Positions 1-6,229 of a stretch of DNA of 30,747 bases are shown one piece after another; position 1 is the stretch's first letter; the number at the start of each line of letters is the position of its first letter. Source of the stretch: Parcubacteria group bacterium. GTDB lineage: Bacteria; Patescibacteriota; Minisyncoccia; UBA6257. Made by a program: the position numbers and the translations under genes. The DNA lies in NCBI GenBank assembly GCA_012798235.1, contig JAAZNP010000043.1, positions 1-30,747 on the forward strand, written 5' to 3'. Below the pieces are notes generated by a model. It saw nothing but the letters and a program-made list of their open reading frames with translations. It had not been told where the DNA came from and did no database searches.

Positions 1-399
1 CAAAAAACTAATGGCTTTTTCTTTATTCAGCCAATCATAATTATCAATAATGATAATATTTTTGCTTTTATCAAAGATTTTTTCTATTTGCTTTTTAATA
101 TTTTCCTTCCATTTTTTGACAGTTTTTTCATCGTTTAAAAGTCGCTCCTCTTTCCTGCCGCTGGGATCACCAATCAGGCCAGTGCCGCCGCCAATTAAAG
201 CAAGAGACTTATTTCCAGCCATAGCAAATCTCTTCAAGGTAATTAAATGCAATAAATTGCCAACATGCAAACTCGAAGCAGTAGGATCAAAACCGCAATA
301 TAAAACAATCTTGCCTTTTTTTAGCCTTTTTTGTAATCCTTCTAAATTTGTAGCCTGATAAATCAAGCCGCGATATTTTAAATCTTCTAAAATATCCAT
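1..399 (-). CDS. tyrS: Tyrosyl-tRNA synthetase, N-terminal part (3' end outside window)
   Basis: Class I aminoacyl-tRNA synthetase that activates tyrosine with ATP and charges tRNA-Tyr in the cytoplasm. The 133 visible residues start at an ATG (397-399) and run off the left edge still open. Residues 36-48 read GFDPTASSLHVGN, which holds the class I HIGH-type signature (HVGN) at the start of the Rossmann fold. Residues about 69-82 carry the Gly-rich GGGTGLIGDPSGR segment typical of TyrRS. The KMSKS loop and the RNA-binding C-terminus would lie beyond base 1. The gene is divergent from the secreted-protein gene at 491. Its putative -10 box ends only 11 bases before the ATG, so the mRNA is predicted to be almost leaderless. 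Confidence 0.95.
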   Translation of the reverse strand, partial: MDILEDLKYRGLIYQATNLEGLQKRLKKGKIVLYCGFDPTASSLHVGNLLHLITLKRFAMAGNKSLALIGGGTGLIGDPSGRKEERLLNDEKTVKKWKENIKKQIEKIFDKSKNIIIIDNYDWLNKEKAISFL

Positions 400-410
400 A
401 AATTTATTTT

Positions 411-439
411 AGTATATCATATCTTGACTCTTAATTCAA
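411..439 (-). promoter_or_regulatory. Putative tyrS promoter
   Basis: On the minus strand, -35 TTGAAT (434-439) and an extended -10, TGA TATACT (411-416), are separated by exactly 17 bases. The predicted transcription start is near 404, about five bases before the tyrS ATG, which suggests a leaderless message. It overlaps the divergent promoter for the gene at 491. The call rests on motif match only, in AT-rich DNA. Confidence 0.6.
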
Positions 440-452
440 AAAGAAAGATAAT
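424..452 (+). promoter_or_regulatory. Putative promoter for the secreted Cys-rich protein gene
   Basis: TTGACT (424-429), a 17-base spacer and GATAAT (447-452) give a good sigma-70-type promoter pointing at the gene starting at 491. It shares its core with the divergent tyrS promoter, so the two would compete for polymerase. Confidence 0.5.
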
Positions 453-490
453 ATATGAAGTCGAATCAATTAAAATAAAAAAATAAATAT

Positions 491-1369
491 ATGAAAAAAG
501 TTTTGATTTTTACGTTAAGCTTTCTGCTTTTAGCTAATATCGTGGCTGCAGCCAATAAACCGTCAAAAGTTCTGATGGCGACAACCGTTGGTGTTGTAAA
601 ATCGATTGATATGAATAATCAATCGTTTGTGATGGAAAAAACTGGTTTGATGAAATTTTTTTATGCTCTTTTAGGAGCTCTTAAATTCCAAGCGCCACGT
701 TCTACAGATATTACTGTAATCACTACCACTGAAACTGAATTTAAAAAGAAAACTACCGAAGGTGTAGCCAGCGGAGCCTTCACTGATTTAGCTGTGGGAC
801 AAAGAGTCCAAGTTAAAGGATCTTACCTTAAAGAATCAACTACTACTAAAACATCTCTAAAGGCTACTAATGTTTTTATCTTAACACCGGTCCAGGTGGC
901 TCTAAAAGAATGTCAAACTGATGCTGATTGCACGTGGTGCGGTAATACTTGTGTAGAAAAAAATACTCTTAAAAATAGGATGTGCGCGCAGGTCATGCCA
1001 CCAGAAGGATATGACTGCAAATGCGTTTTGGACCACGACTGCCCAGGAGTGATTCCTGTTACCATCACATCAGCTGATGGGCATGTGACAACTTTACCAA
1101 GTTGCGGACATTGTAAAAAAGTCCTAAGATCAGGACCTAGCACTACTCATCCCGCAACATCAACTTCGGAGATTATTGATAAAACTTGCCAGGAAGCTTG
1201 TATTGCTCAAGGATATACTAATGGGATCTGCCGTCAATGGGCAGTAACTGCTCAGGCAAAATTTGGCTGCAATCTTAATGAGACAGAAATCGGACAAACT
1301 AAAGATTGCACGACTATAGTAAACGGGCATTCTTTACTCGGCATTGGAAAAACCTGCTGTTGTAAATAA
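491..1369 (+). CDS. Secreted protein: DUF5666-like domain plus Cys-rich C-terminal region
   Basis: A 292-residue exported protein of unknown function. Residues 1-20 form a clear signal peptide (MKK, hydrophobic core, AAA). Residues about 32-132 look like a DUF5666-type beta domain: a GVVKSID start, a T-rich strand region, then DLAVGQRVQVKGSY and a final KATNVFI strand. From residue 139 on there are 18 cysteines, including CTWCGNTC, CKC, CGHC and a terminal CCC, an even number that suits disulfide bonding outside the cell. The final CQEAC...GYTNGIC...C...CCC pattern resembles short disulfide-stabilised tails of secreted CPR proteins, but I know of no assigned function. The gene stands alone between tyrS and a hairpin terminator. 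The start is well supported by the signal peptide; no Shine-Dalgarno is visible. Confidence 0.85.
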   Translation: MKKVLIFTLSFLLLANIVAAANKPSKVLMATTVGVVKSIDMNNQSFVMEKTGLMKFFYALLGALKFQAPRSTDITVITTTETEFKKKTTEGVASGAFTDLAVGQRVQVKGSYLKESTTTKTSLKATNVFILTPVQVALKECQTDADCTWCGNTCVEKNTLKNRMCAQVMPPEGYDCKCVLDHDCPGVIPVTITSADGHVTTLPSCGHCKKVLRSGPSTTHPATSTSEIIDKTCQEACIAQGYTNGICRQWAVTAQAKFGCNLNETEIGQTKDCTTIVNGHSLLGIGKTCCCK

Positions 1370-1372
1370 ATC

Positions 1373-1401
1373 TTGCTGAAATTAAAACTTTGTGCTATAA
1401 T
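1373..1401 (+). promoter_or_regulatory. Putative orphan promoter directly before a terminator
   Basis: TTGCTG (1373-1378), a 17-base spacer and extended -10 TGC TATAAT (-10 at 1396-1401) form one of the best promoter matches in the window. It lies just after the stop of the secreted-protein gene. The only element downstream on this strand is the hairpin at 1420-1446, so its product would be a transcript of roughly 40 nucleotides, unless the terminator leaks into antisense of the next gene. Confidence 0.5.
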
Positions 1402-1419
1402 TAAGAATCCCACTGTGGC

Positions 1420-1446
1420 AAAAACACCTGGTCTCCAGGTGTTTTT
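1420..1446. terminator. Bidirectional intrinsic terminator between converging genes
   Basis: A perfect 12-bp stem, AAAAACACCTGG (1420-1431) with CCAGGTGTTTTT (1435-1446), and a three-base loop. A run of T follows the GC part on either strand. It sits between the secreted-protein gene (+) and the phospholipase/lamin-tail gene (-) and can serve both. Confidence 0.85.
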
Positions 1447-1463
1447 GATTATGAATAATATAT

Positions 1464-4400
1464 TTAAGGAATTATTGGCGGAATATGCAGGTAAAATATT
1501 TTAGGTACTTTTGACTGTAACCCCTCGCTATCCACTGCCTTGATGCCAAAGAAAACATCTAGGGATACACCAGGTAAACGTTTCGAATTGATATAATACA
1601 AATCTTTAGTAGCAACTTGCAATTCAAAGCGATTAGTTTGATTATTAAAAATTGATTCGCCTAAAACATTTTGAGATTGTGACCATAGCCAAGTTTGTCG
1701 TATTAAATTATTATTATTTAAATCATCACCTTGCTCAGCAAAAACATAATGGATATCATATGTTAAAATATCTTTTGAATCTTCATCAGAAGACGGGGTC
1801 CAAGAAAAAGTTAGATTATTACATAGCTCATCATTACAACTTACATTAAAAATGGAAATATTAGTCGGTTCATGATAATAATTATTGCTATCATAATAAA
1901 ATTTTGTTGGATCATAAGCAATTAATTTTAAGTAAGATCTTAAACTATTGTCATAACCATAATAACCAATAGTGAGATATTGGTCAGGACTAAAATGTAA
2001 CCCTTGGTCAGTAGTATTGCCAGTAATTTGAATAACATAATGATTGTCTTTGGGTAGGGCCCACCAATTATAAGATGATCCTCGTGCTCCGCCAGGAGCA
2101 TGGCACCAAAAATCGCTATTAGTAAAAATAATTGCGTTATTATAAGTGGTATAACCCTGACAATTAGGATAAGAGACAATAATGCTCGGCATGCTCCCTA
2201 AAGTCCAATTATCTTGACCGCCTAAATAATCAGGAGGAATACCAAAAGTAGAAGACGCGTCATCTAAATCAGACTGCAAGAAAAAAGCCATCGCGGTAAA
2301 AACGTTATCCGTATAATTAGTTGCAGGGATAAAAGGATAAGAACTTGCTCTAAAATCAACCACAATTTTTGATGCATCTTTATCAAAAGGATGCCAAGAA
2401 AATTCAGTAATATAAGGAATCTGAGGAGTAGAAGTTATAGGTGGCTTGGTAGTAGTAGTTGTCGTAGTTTCTGGTATTAAACAATAAACAGTTGAAGAAA
2501 TGCTTTTGGGGCTGGGGCAATCTTGAATTTCAAAATCATTAAAATTATTATCAGTATCCAAAAAATTATTATCTTCATATTTCCTTTGGATACTTTGTCC
2601 CATAAGAGGTCCTGCAACACAATTAGTTTCACAATCACTAGCCTCACCATAACCAATTTTATCAACAATCTCTCGATTTGGATTTTTTAAAATAATCGTA
2701 TTATTATCAGTAATCGTATAATTAGTTATTAACACATCGGTTATCGAAGAATAGCTGCTAGAGGCATGAGTAATCAAAAAATAATCGCGAGGAGCAATAA
2801 TTCTATTTTCTAGTAAACTAGCGGGAACTAATGATGAAAAATCTTCCGATTGGCTTGTTTTTTTCTGCAAATACCAATTAGTAAGGTCTACTTCAAAATC
2901 ATTAGGATTATATAATTCAATAAATTCATTGTAAACATTGGATGTTTGGTCAGAATTAAATCCACTTACCTGTATTTCCGTGATCAAAACTTTAGGATAA
3001 GAAGGTTTCGTAGTAGTGGTAGTTGAAACTGTAGTTGTAGTTGTATTAGCGGCTGTAGTAGTAGTGGTATTAGAAGTACTAGAAGAGCCACCGCTACTAG
3101 TTACTATATAACCATCACTATTCTCTTGTTTGGGTGTACCATTAATGACACTGCTAGTCTGCCAGGTTAAATCTGCTTTTCTTTCCATGGTTCTTTTAGT
3201 TCCATTATCACCAGCGGGCCAATCAGAATTAGCTAAGACTTCATCTTCTAATTGACAAGCATTATTAAAAAGCCTTAGCCCTTCATTTTGATTAGCCAAA
3301 CTGCCAACATAAATTATATCAGAAATAATATTGGGAACAGTGTCATCATTGGTTCTTTCTAAAAGTAGCAATTGATTGGCTCCAATTGTAGTATTTACCG
3401 GGAAAACAATTTTTATTTGCTCTCCTTGATCCAATAATTGCCAATTAGAGAGGTCGATTGGTTGATTAGAAATATTCTTTAGTTCAATCCATTCATTATT
3501 AGAATCATTGGTTGTTCCCATCCAGGCTACCTCATTAATAATCACTGAATTTTTGATTGGTGCTTGATTAGTAACAAAACTACAAAAACTAAGTTTCGTA
3601 GTGGCAGTAGTTGGTTTTAGGGTAGTGGTTGTTGTTTGTTTTACAGTTGTCGTAGTAGTTACTTTAATGGTGGTAGTAGTAGTTTTGGTAGTAGTAGTCA
3701 CTGTACTCGCTTTCGTTGTTGAGGGCGAAGAAACAGTAAGGGTAGTGGTAGTATTTATAGTGGAAGTAGTATTAGCTACCTCAGCGGTATTCAGTGTAAT
3801 GTAATCTGCTTGATTTTGAAAAATATTATTAATAAAAGTGTTAATACCTTGAACGGCTGCCAAAAAAATATTGCTCTCATTGTTTTTAATAAAATTAGGA
3901 TTTTGCTTCGCTTTATCTACTTCCTGGAAAAAGAGCTTAATTACACCAGCGCTATTAATTACGGATTTTTTAGATAATCTTTGCCAATAGTCATTTAAAA
4001 CTTTGGCATCATCTAAGGAATAAGTCGTTGGGCCACTTAATCTCCATTGAATCTGTGGTAAAACTAAAGCTAAATGAAATAAATTATTATTTTCATCATG
4101 ACCGATTAAATAATGTTTTATTAATCCATTTTCTATTTCTACTACATCTGGAAAATCAATTTCTGGTAATTTATACTTTGATGGCGGAATAGTATCGGAA
4201 GATAAAAAATAATTATTACTATAATTAGCCGTATCATCAAAATATTCATTCAGTGTGCTTTTAATTAATGGCTTTTGGATGCTTAAAGAACTTAATAAAT
4301 CTTGATAAACACTAAAAGAGAATTTTGAGGGAGTGTCCTCATAAATATCAGAGTTAATAATTGGCGGGTGGGCATCTTCACGCGTATGAGCTGGTACGGT

Positions 4401-4904
4401 CATGTCTTCAATTAAATGTAAAATATGGCCTAAAGCCAAGTAAGCCGACTTTTTATCGCCTTTAACATAAGAATAAATTGCCTTTTGCCAAGTAAAATTA
4501 GCCCTACTAAAAACAGGGCTTTTCGAAATCGGCCCCAAGCTGGCGGTATAAAGAGGATCGTAAAGAGCCTGGGCTATTGGATTTTGAGCCCAATCTTTAG
4601 CCGTTAGAGCTGGATAAAGATATTCAATGCCTCCGAATGTCCATGTTTTATTAAAAATAGGATCATATAAATGATTAAGGCACCTCGTGAGAGTATCTTC
4701 ATCAATACTGCCTTGAATTACCCATGATTTTTCCTCGGGACTGAGTTTATTAACAACAGCATTTTGATTATAAAAATCAACCGCAACATCAGTTAAATTA
4801 GCATGAGTGGTTGTTGGTGCATAAGCCAAAAGGTTACCAGAAATAAAAAAGATATTAATTATAATAAATACAGGTAATAAAAAAACGGTGGGACTTTTAT
4901 TCAT
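1464..4904 (-). CDS. Large secreted protein: zinc phospholipase C/P1 nuclease-like domain, two lamin-tail domains, Thr-rich linkers
   Basis: 1146 residues with a signal peptide (about 1-29). Residues 30-370 resemble the zinc-dependent phospholipase C / S1-P1 nuclease fold. Candidate metal ligands are H34 (in TTTH), D68/D70 and H78 (GSIDED...NHLYDP), and H163, D167 and H173 in HLIEDMTVPAH, which matches the HxxxD...H zinc motif of bacterial PLC. A Thr-rich linker (about 375-435) leads to a lamin-tail domain (about 450-596, with INEVAW, NEWIELKN, LSNWQL). A second T-linker (about 598-635), a second lamin-tail domain (about 637-810, with ITEIQV, NEFIELYNP, LTNWYLQK), a short T-linker and a beta-rich C-terminal region (about 822-1146) follow. 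It is probably displayed or released outside the cell. Lipid or nucleic-acid cleavage is inferred from the fold; substrate is unknown. It lies 16 bases downstream of a small membrane-protein gene, probably in one operon. Confidence 0.8.
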   Translation of the reverse strand: MNKSPTVFLLPVFIIINIFFISGNLLAYAPTTTHANLTDVAVDFYNQNAVVNKLSPEEKSWVIQGSIDEDTLTRCLNHLYDPIFNKTWTFGGIEYLYPALTAKDWAQNPIAQALYDPLYTASLGPISKSPVFSRANFTWQKAIYSYVKGDKKSAYLALGHILHLIEDMTVPAHTREDAHPPIINSDIYEDTPSKFSFSVYQDLLSSLSIQKPLIKSTLNEYFDDTANYSNNYFLSSDTIPPSKYKLPEIDFPDVVEIENGLIKHYLIGHDENNNLFHLALVLPQIQWRLSGPTTYSLDDAKVLNDYWQRLSKKSVINSAGVIKLFFQEVDKAKQNPNFIKNNESNIFLAAVQGINTFINNIFQNQADYITLNTAEVANTTSTINTTTTLTVSSPSTTKASTVTTTTKTTTTTIKVTTTTTVKQTTTTTLKPTTATTKLSFCSFVTNQAPIKNSVIINEVAWMGTTNDSNNEWIELKNISNQPIDLSNWQLLDQGEQIKIVFPVNTTIGANQLLLLERTNDDTVPNIISDIIYVGSLANQNEGLRLFNNACQLEDEVLANSDWPAGDNGTKRTMERKADLTWQTSSVINGTPKQENSDGYIVTSSGGSSSTSNTTTTTAANTTTTTVSTTTTTKPSYPKVLITEIQVSGFNSDQTSNVYNEFIELYNPNDFEVDLTNWYLQKKTSQSEDFSSLVPASLLENRIIAPRDYFLITHASSSYSSITDVLITNYTITDNNTIILKNPNREIVDKIGYGEASDCETNCVAGPLMGQSIQRKYEDNNFLDTDNNFNDFEIQDCPSPKSISSTVYCLIPETTTTTTTKPPITSTPQIPYITEFSWHPFDKDASKIVVDFRASSYPFIPATNYTDNVFTAMAFFLQSDLDDASSTFGIPPDYLGGQDNWTLGSMPSIIVSYPNCQGYTTYNNAIIFTNSDFWCHAPGGARGSSYNWWALPKDNHYVIQITGNTTDQGLHFSPDQYLTIGYYGYDNSLRSYLKLIAYDPTKFYYDSNNYYHEPTNISIFNVSCNDELCNNLTFSWTPSSDEDSKDILTYDIHYVFAEQGDDLNNNNLIRQTWLWSQSQNVLGESIFNNQTNRFELQVATKDLYYINSKRLPGVSLDVFFGIKAVDSEGLQSKVPKIFYLHIPPIIP

Positions 4905-4920
4905 ATTAATTTATTAAAAA

Positions 4921-5445
4921 TCAAAATTGAATAATTTTCCAAAGATTACTTATTTCGCGTTGTTCTGTTCCCATAGTAAGAACTGGTTTTTTTATAACGA
5001 TACTAGCAATTAATTCATTATTTTGAGTTAATATTTCTATTTTATATTCACCATTATCTTCCATTCTCCCTTTGGCGTTCTTAGGGGCTAACAAATCTGC
5101 CATCATTTTATCCCACTGACCGCTGTTTTTAATTTGGGTAAATAAATTTTTGTATTCCTCTTGTTTATCCAAAATAAAATATTTCGAGGCTAAATCAATA
5201 TCTTGCTTTTTTAAAGCCTCTAAGAATAATTGGTATGTTTCTTCAGGGGTAATGCCACCATAAGTATCATTAGCATATTTTTTTTCTGCTGCCTTTAGAG
5301 TTTGATTGAAATTTTCTATTCCCTTTTTTAATTGTCGTGCTTGCTTCATTTGTGGACTCAAAAACCAAATGGAAAAACCACTAAATAAACCTATGGCTAA
5401 AAGCAAGATAAAAATGATTAAATATTTTTTCTGAATAATTTTCAT
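4921..5445 (-). CDS. Small membrane-anchored extracytoplasmic protein, unknown function
   Basis: A 174-residue protein I do not recognise. Residues 9-30 form one hydrophobic segment after the basic start MKIIQKK, so it is a signal anchor or uncleaved signal; no lipobox cysteine is present. Residues about 34-58 are charged and helical. The region TPEETYQLFLEALKKQDID (about 69-87) resembles the helix opening of small periplasmic or NTF2-like domains in which a residue-load helix is followed by beta strands (EYKIEIL, ELIASIVIKKP, LWKIIQF). It ends with TGA and is followed after 16 bases by the phospholipase/lamin-tail gene, so the two are probably co-transcribed. This protein may help export, anchor or fold that product. 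That role is inference from position only. Confidence 0.75.
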   Translation of the reverse strand: MKIIQKKYLIIFILLLAIGLFSGFSIWFLSPQMKQARQLKKGIENFNQTLKAAEKKYANDTYGGITPEETYQLFLEALKKQDIDLASKYFILDKQEEYKNLFTQIKNSGQWDKMMADLLAPKNAKGRMEDNGEYKIEILTQNNELIASIVIKKPVLTMGTEQREISNLWKIIQF

Positions 5446-5468
5446 AAATTATTATTTATTATTAATTA

Positions 5469-5499
5469 AAAAATGGTGAGCTTACTACCCACCATTTTT
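5469..5499 (-). terminator. Second hairpin before the membrane-protein gene
   Basis: AAAAATGGTG (5469-5478) pairs perfectly with CACCATTTTT (5490-5499) around an 11-base loop, and on the minus strand it ends in a run of T. It lies about 25 bases upstream of the gene starting at 5445. It may back up the rpsP terminator or, if transcription of the next gene begins upstream, act as an attenuator. Confidence 0.6.
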
Positions 5500-5531
5500 A
5501 TACCCTCAAATCTTCTGTCAGAGCTCCGGAA

Positions 5532-5596
5532 AGAAAAAACGGTGGGGTAAACTTTCCAGAACCCTGAAAGAAGATTCCAGGGTTTGCCCCACCGTT
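5532..5596 (-). terminator. Strong intrinsic terminator after rpsP, with nested hairpin
   Basis: Bases 5538-5552 pair with 5582-5596 over 15 bp (one T-G wobble). Inside, CCTG (5563-5566) can pair with CAGG (5578-5581). On the minus strand the stem is followed at once by TTTTTTC. It closes the pheS-pheT-gyrB-rpsP run. The stem is longer than a simple terminator needs. Confidence 0.8.
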
Positions 5597-5680
5597 AATA
5601 TTGAATTGTTGAATTTAAATTATTTATATTTATTTCTATCTTTTATTTTAAGCTAATCAAAAAATTTGTCAAGAGCAAAT

Positions 5681-5689
5681 TGTGGATAA
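5681..5689. promoter_or_regulatory. Perfect DnaA-box sequence (isolated)
   Basis: TGTGGATAA is the exact complement of the consensus DnaA box TTATCCACA. It lies in the gap downstream of rpsP, about 12.5 kb from the putative origin, with no second box beside it. It could be a titration or regulatory site, or chance. Confidence 0.35.
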
Positions 5690-5710
5690 CTTTTGAGCCA
5701 ATAGATTCCC

Positions 5711-6199
5711 TTATTGGGAATTGGTATCTTCTTTAATTTCCACGGTTTCTTCTGTTTTTGGCTCTTCTTTAATTTCTTCTTTGGCTTCTTCTTTAATCTC
5801 TTCCTTAGTTTCTGGTGTTTCAGCCATTGGTTCTAGTGGAGTTGATGCTTCTGAAGTTTCAGTTAATTGCTGTTCTGCTGTTTTTGTGGTTTCAGTCTTG
5901 GCTGGAACTTCTTCGCCTTCTTTGGTTTTTTTCTTATGGAAAACAACAGGCCGTTTTTTACCCTCAATTATTTTCGCTTTAATTAAAAGGTTAAAGCAAG
6001 AATCAGATGGTTGGGCTCCGTTTTTGAGCCAATAATTAATCCGTTCGGTTTTGAGTTCAAATTTATCTTTTCTGTGATCCCACCAGCCTAAAACTTCTTT
6101 CACTTTGCCGGATTTGGAAGAAAAGCGCGAGTCAACCGCGACCACGCGAAAAGTAGTATCGTGTTTTTTCCCAACTCTTTGGAATCTTAAAGTAAGCAT
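5711..6199 (-). CDS. rpsP: Small ribosomal subunit protein bS16 with long acidic tail
   Basis: Component of the 30S subunit. Residues 1-88 cover the whole bS16 fold: MLTLRFQRVGKKHDTTFRVV, the strand VKEVLGWWDHRKDKFELK, and the helical INYWLKNGAQPSDSCFNLL. The family is usually 80-95 residues; this protein has 162 because of a tail (about 89-162) that is low-complexity, rich in Glu, Lys and Thr, and contains tandem KEEIKEE-like units. The tail should be disordered and probably lies on the ribosome surface. The gene follows gyrB by 30 bases and is the last of the pheS-pheT-gyrB-rpsP run, with a strong terminator 115 bases further on. Start is the family-typical MLTLRF; no Shine-Dalgarno is seen. 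Confidence 0.95.
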   Translation of the reverse strand: MLTLRFQRVGKKHDTTFRVVAVDSRFSSKSGKVKEVLGWWDHRKDKFELKTERINYWLKNGAQPSDSCFNLLIKAKIIEGKKRPVVFHKKKTKEGEEVPAKTETTKTAEQQLTETSEASTPLEPMAETPETKEEIKEEAKEEIKEEPKTEETVEIKEDTNSQ

Positions 6200-6229
6200 A
6201 ATAGTGAATAAAGAATAACAAAAAATACT

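Noticed and set aside
3600..3780. GTAGTAGT-rich tract as a CRISPR or intergenic microsatellite
   Set aside because: It is inside a long open frame and encodes a Thr-rich linker on the minus strand; no unique spacers or regular repeat units exist.
5704..5719. ATTCCC/GGGAAT stem at the rpsP stop codon as a terminator
   Set aside because: Six bp only, straddles the stop codon and has no T-run; the long stem at 5538-5596 is the clear terminator.
5720..6035. Plus-strand frame opposite rpsP, and similar long frames opposite gyrB, pheT and virB4
   Set aside because: Shadows of the real coding strands; they are Ser/Val-rich or compositionally odd with no family features.
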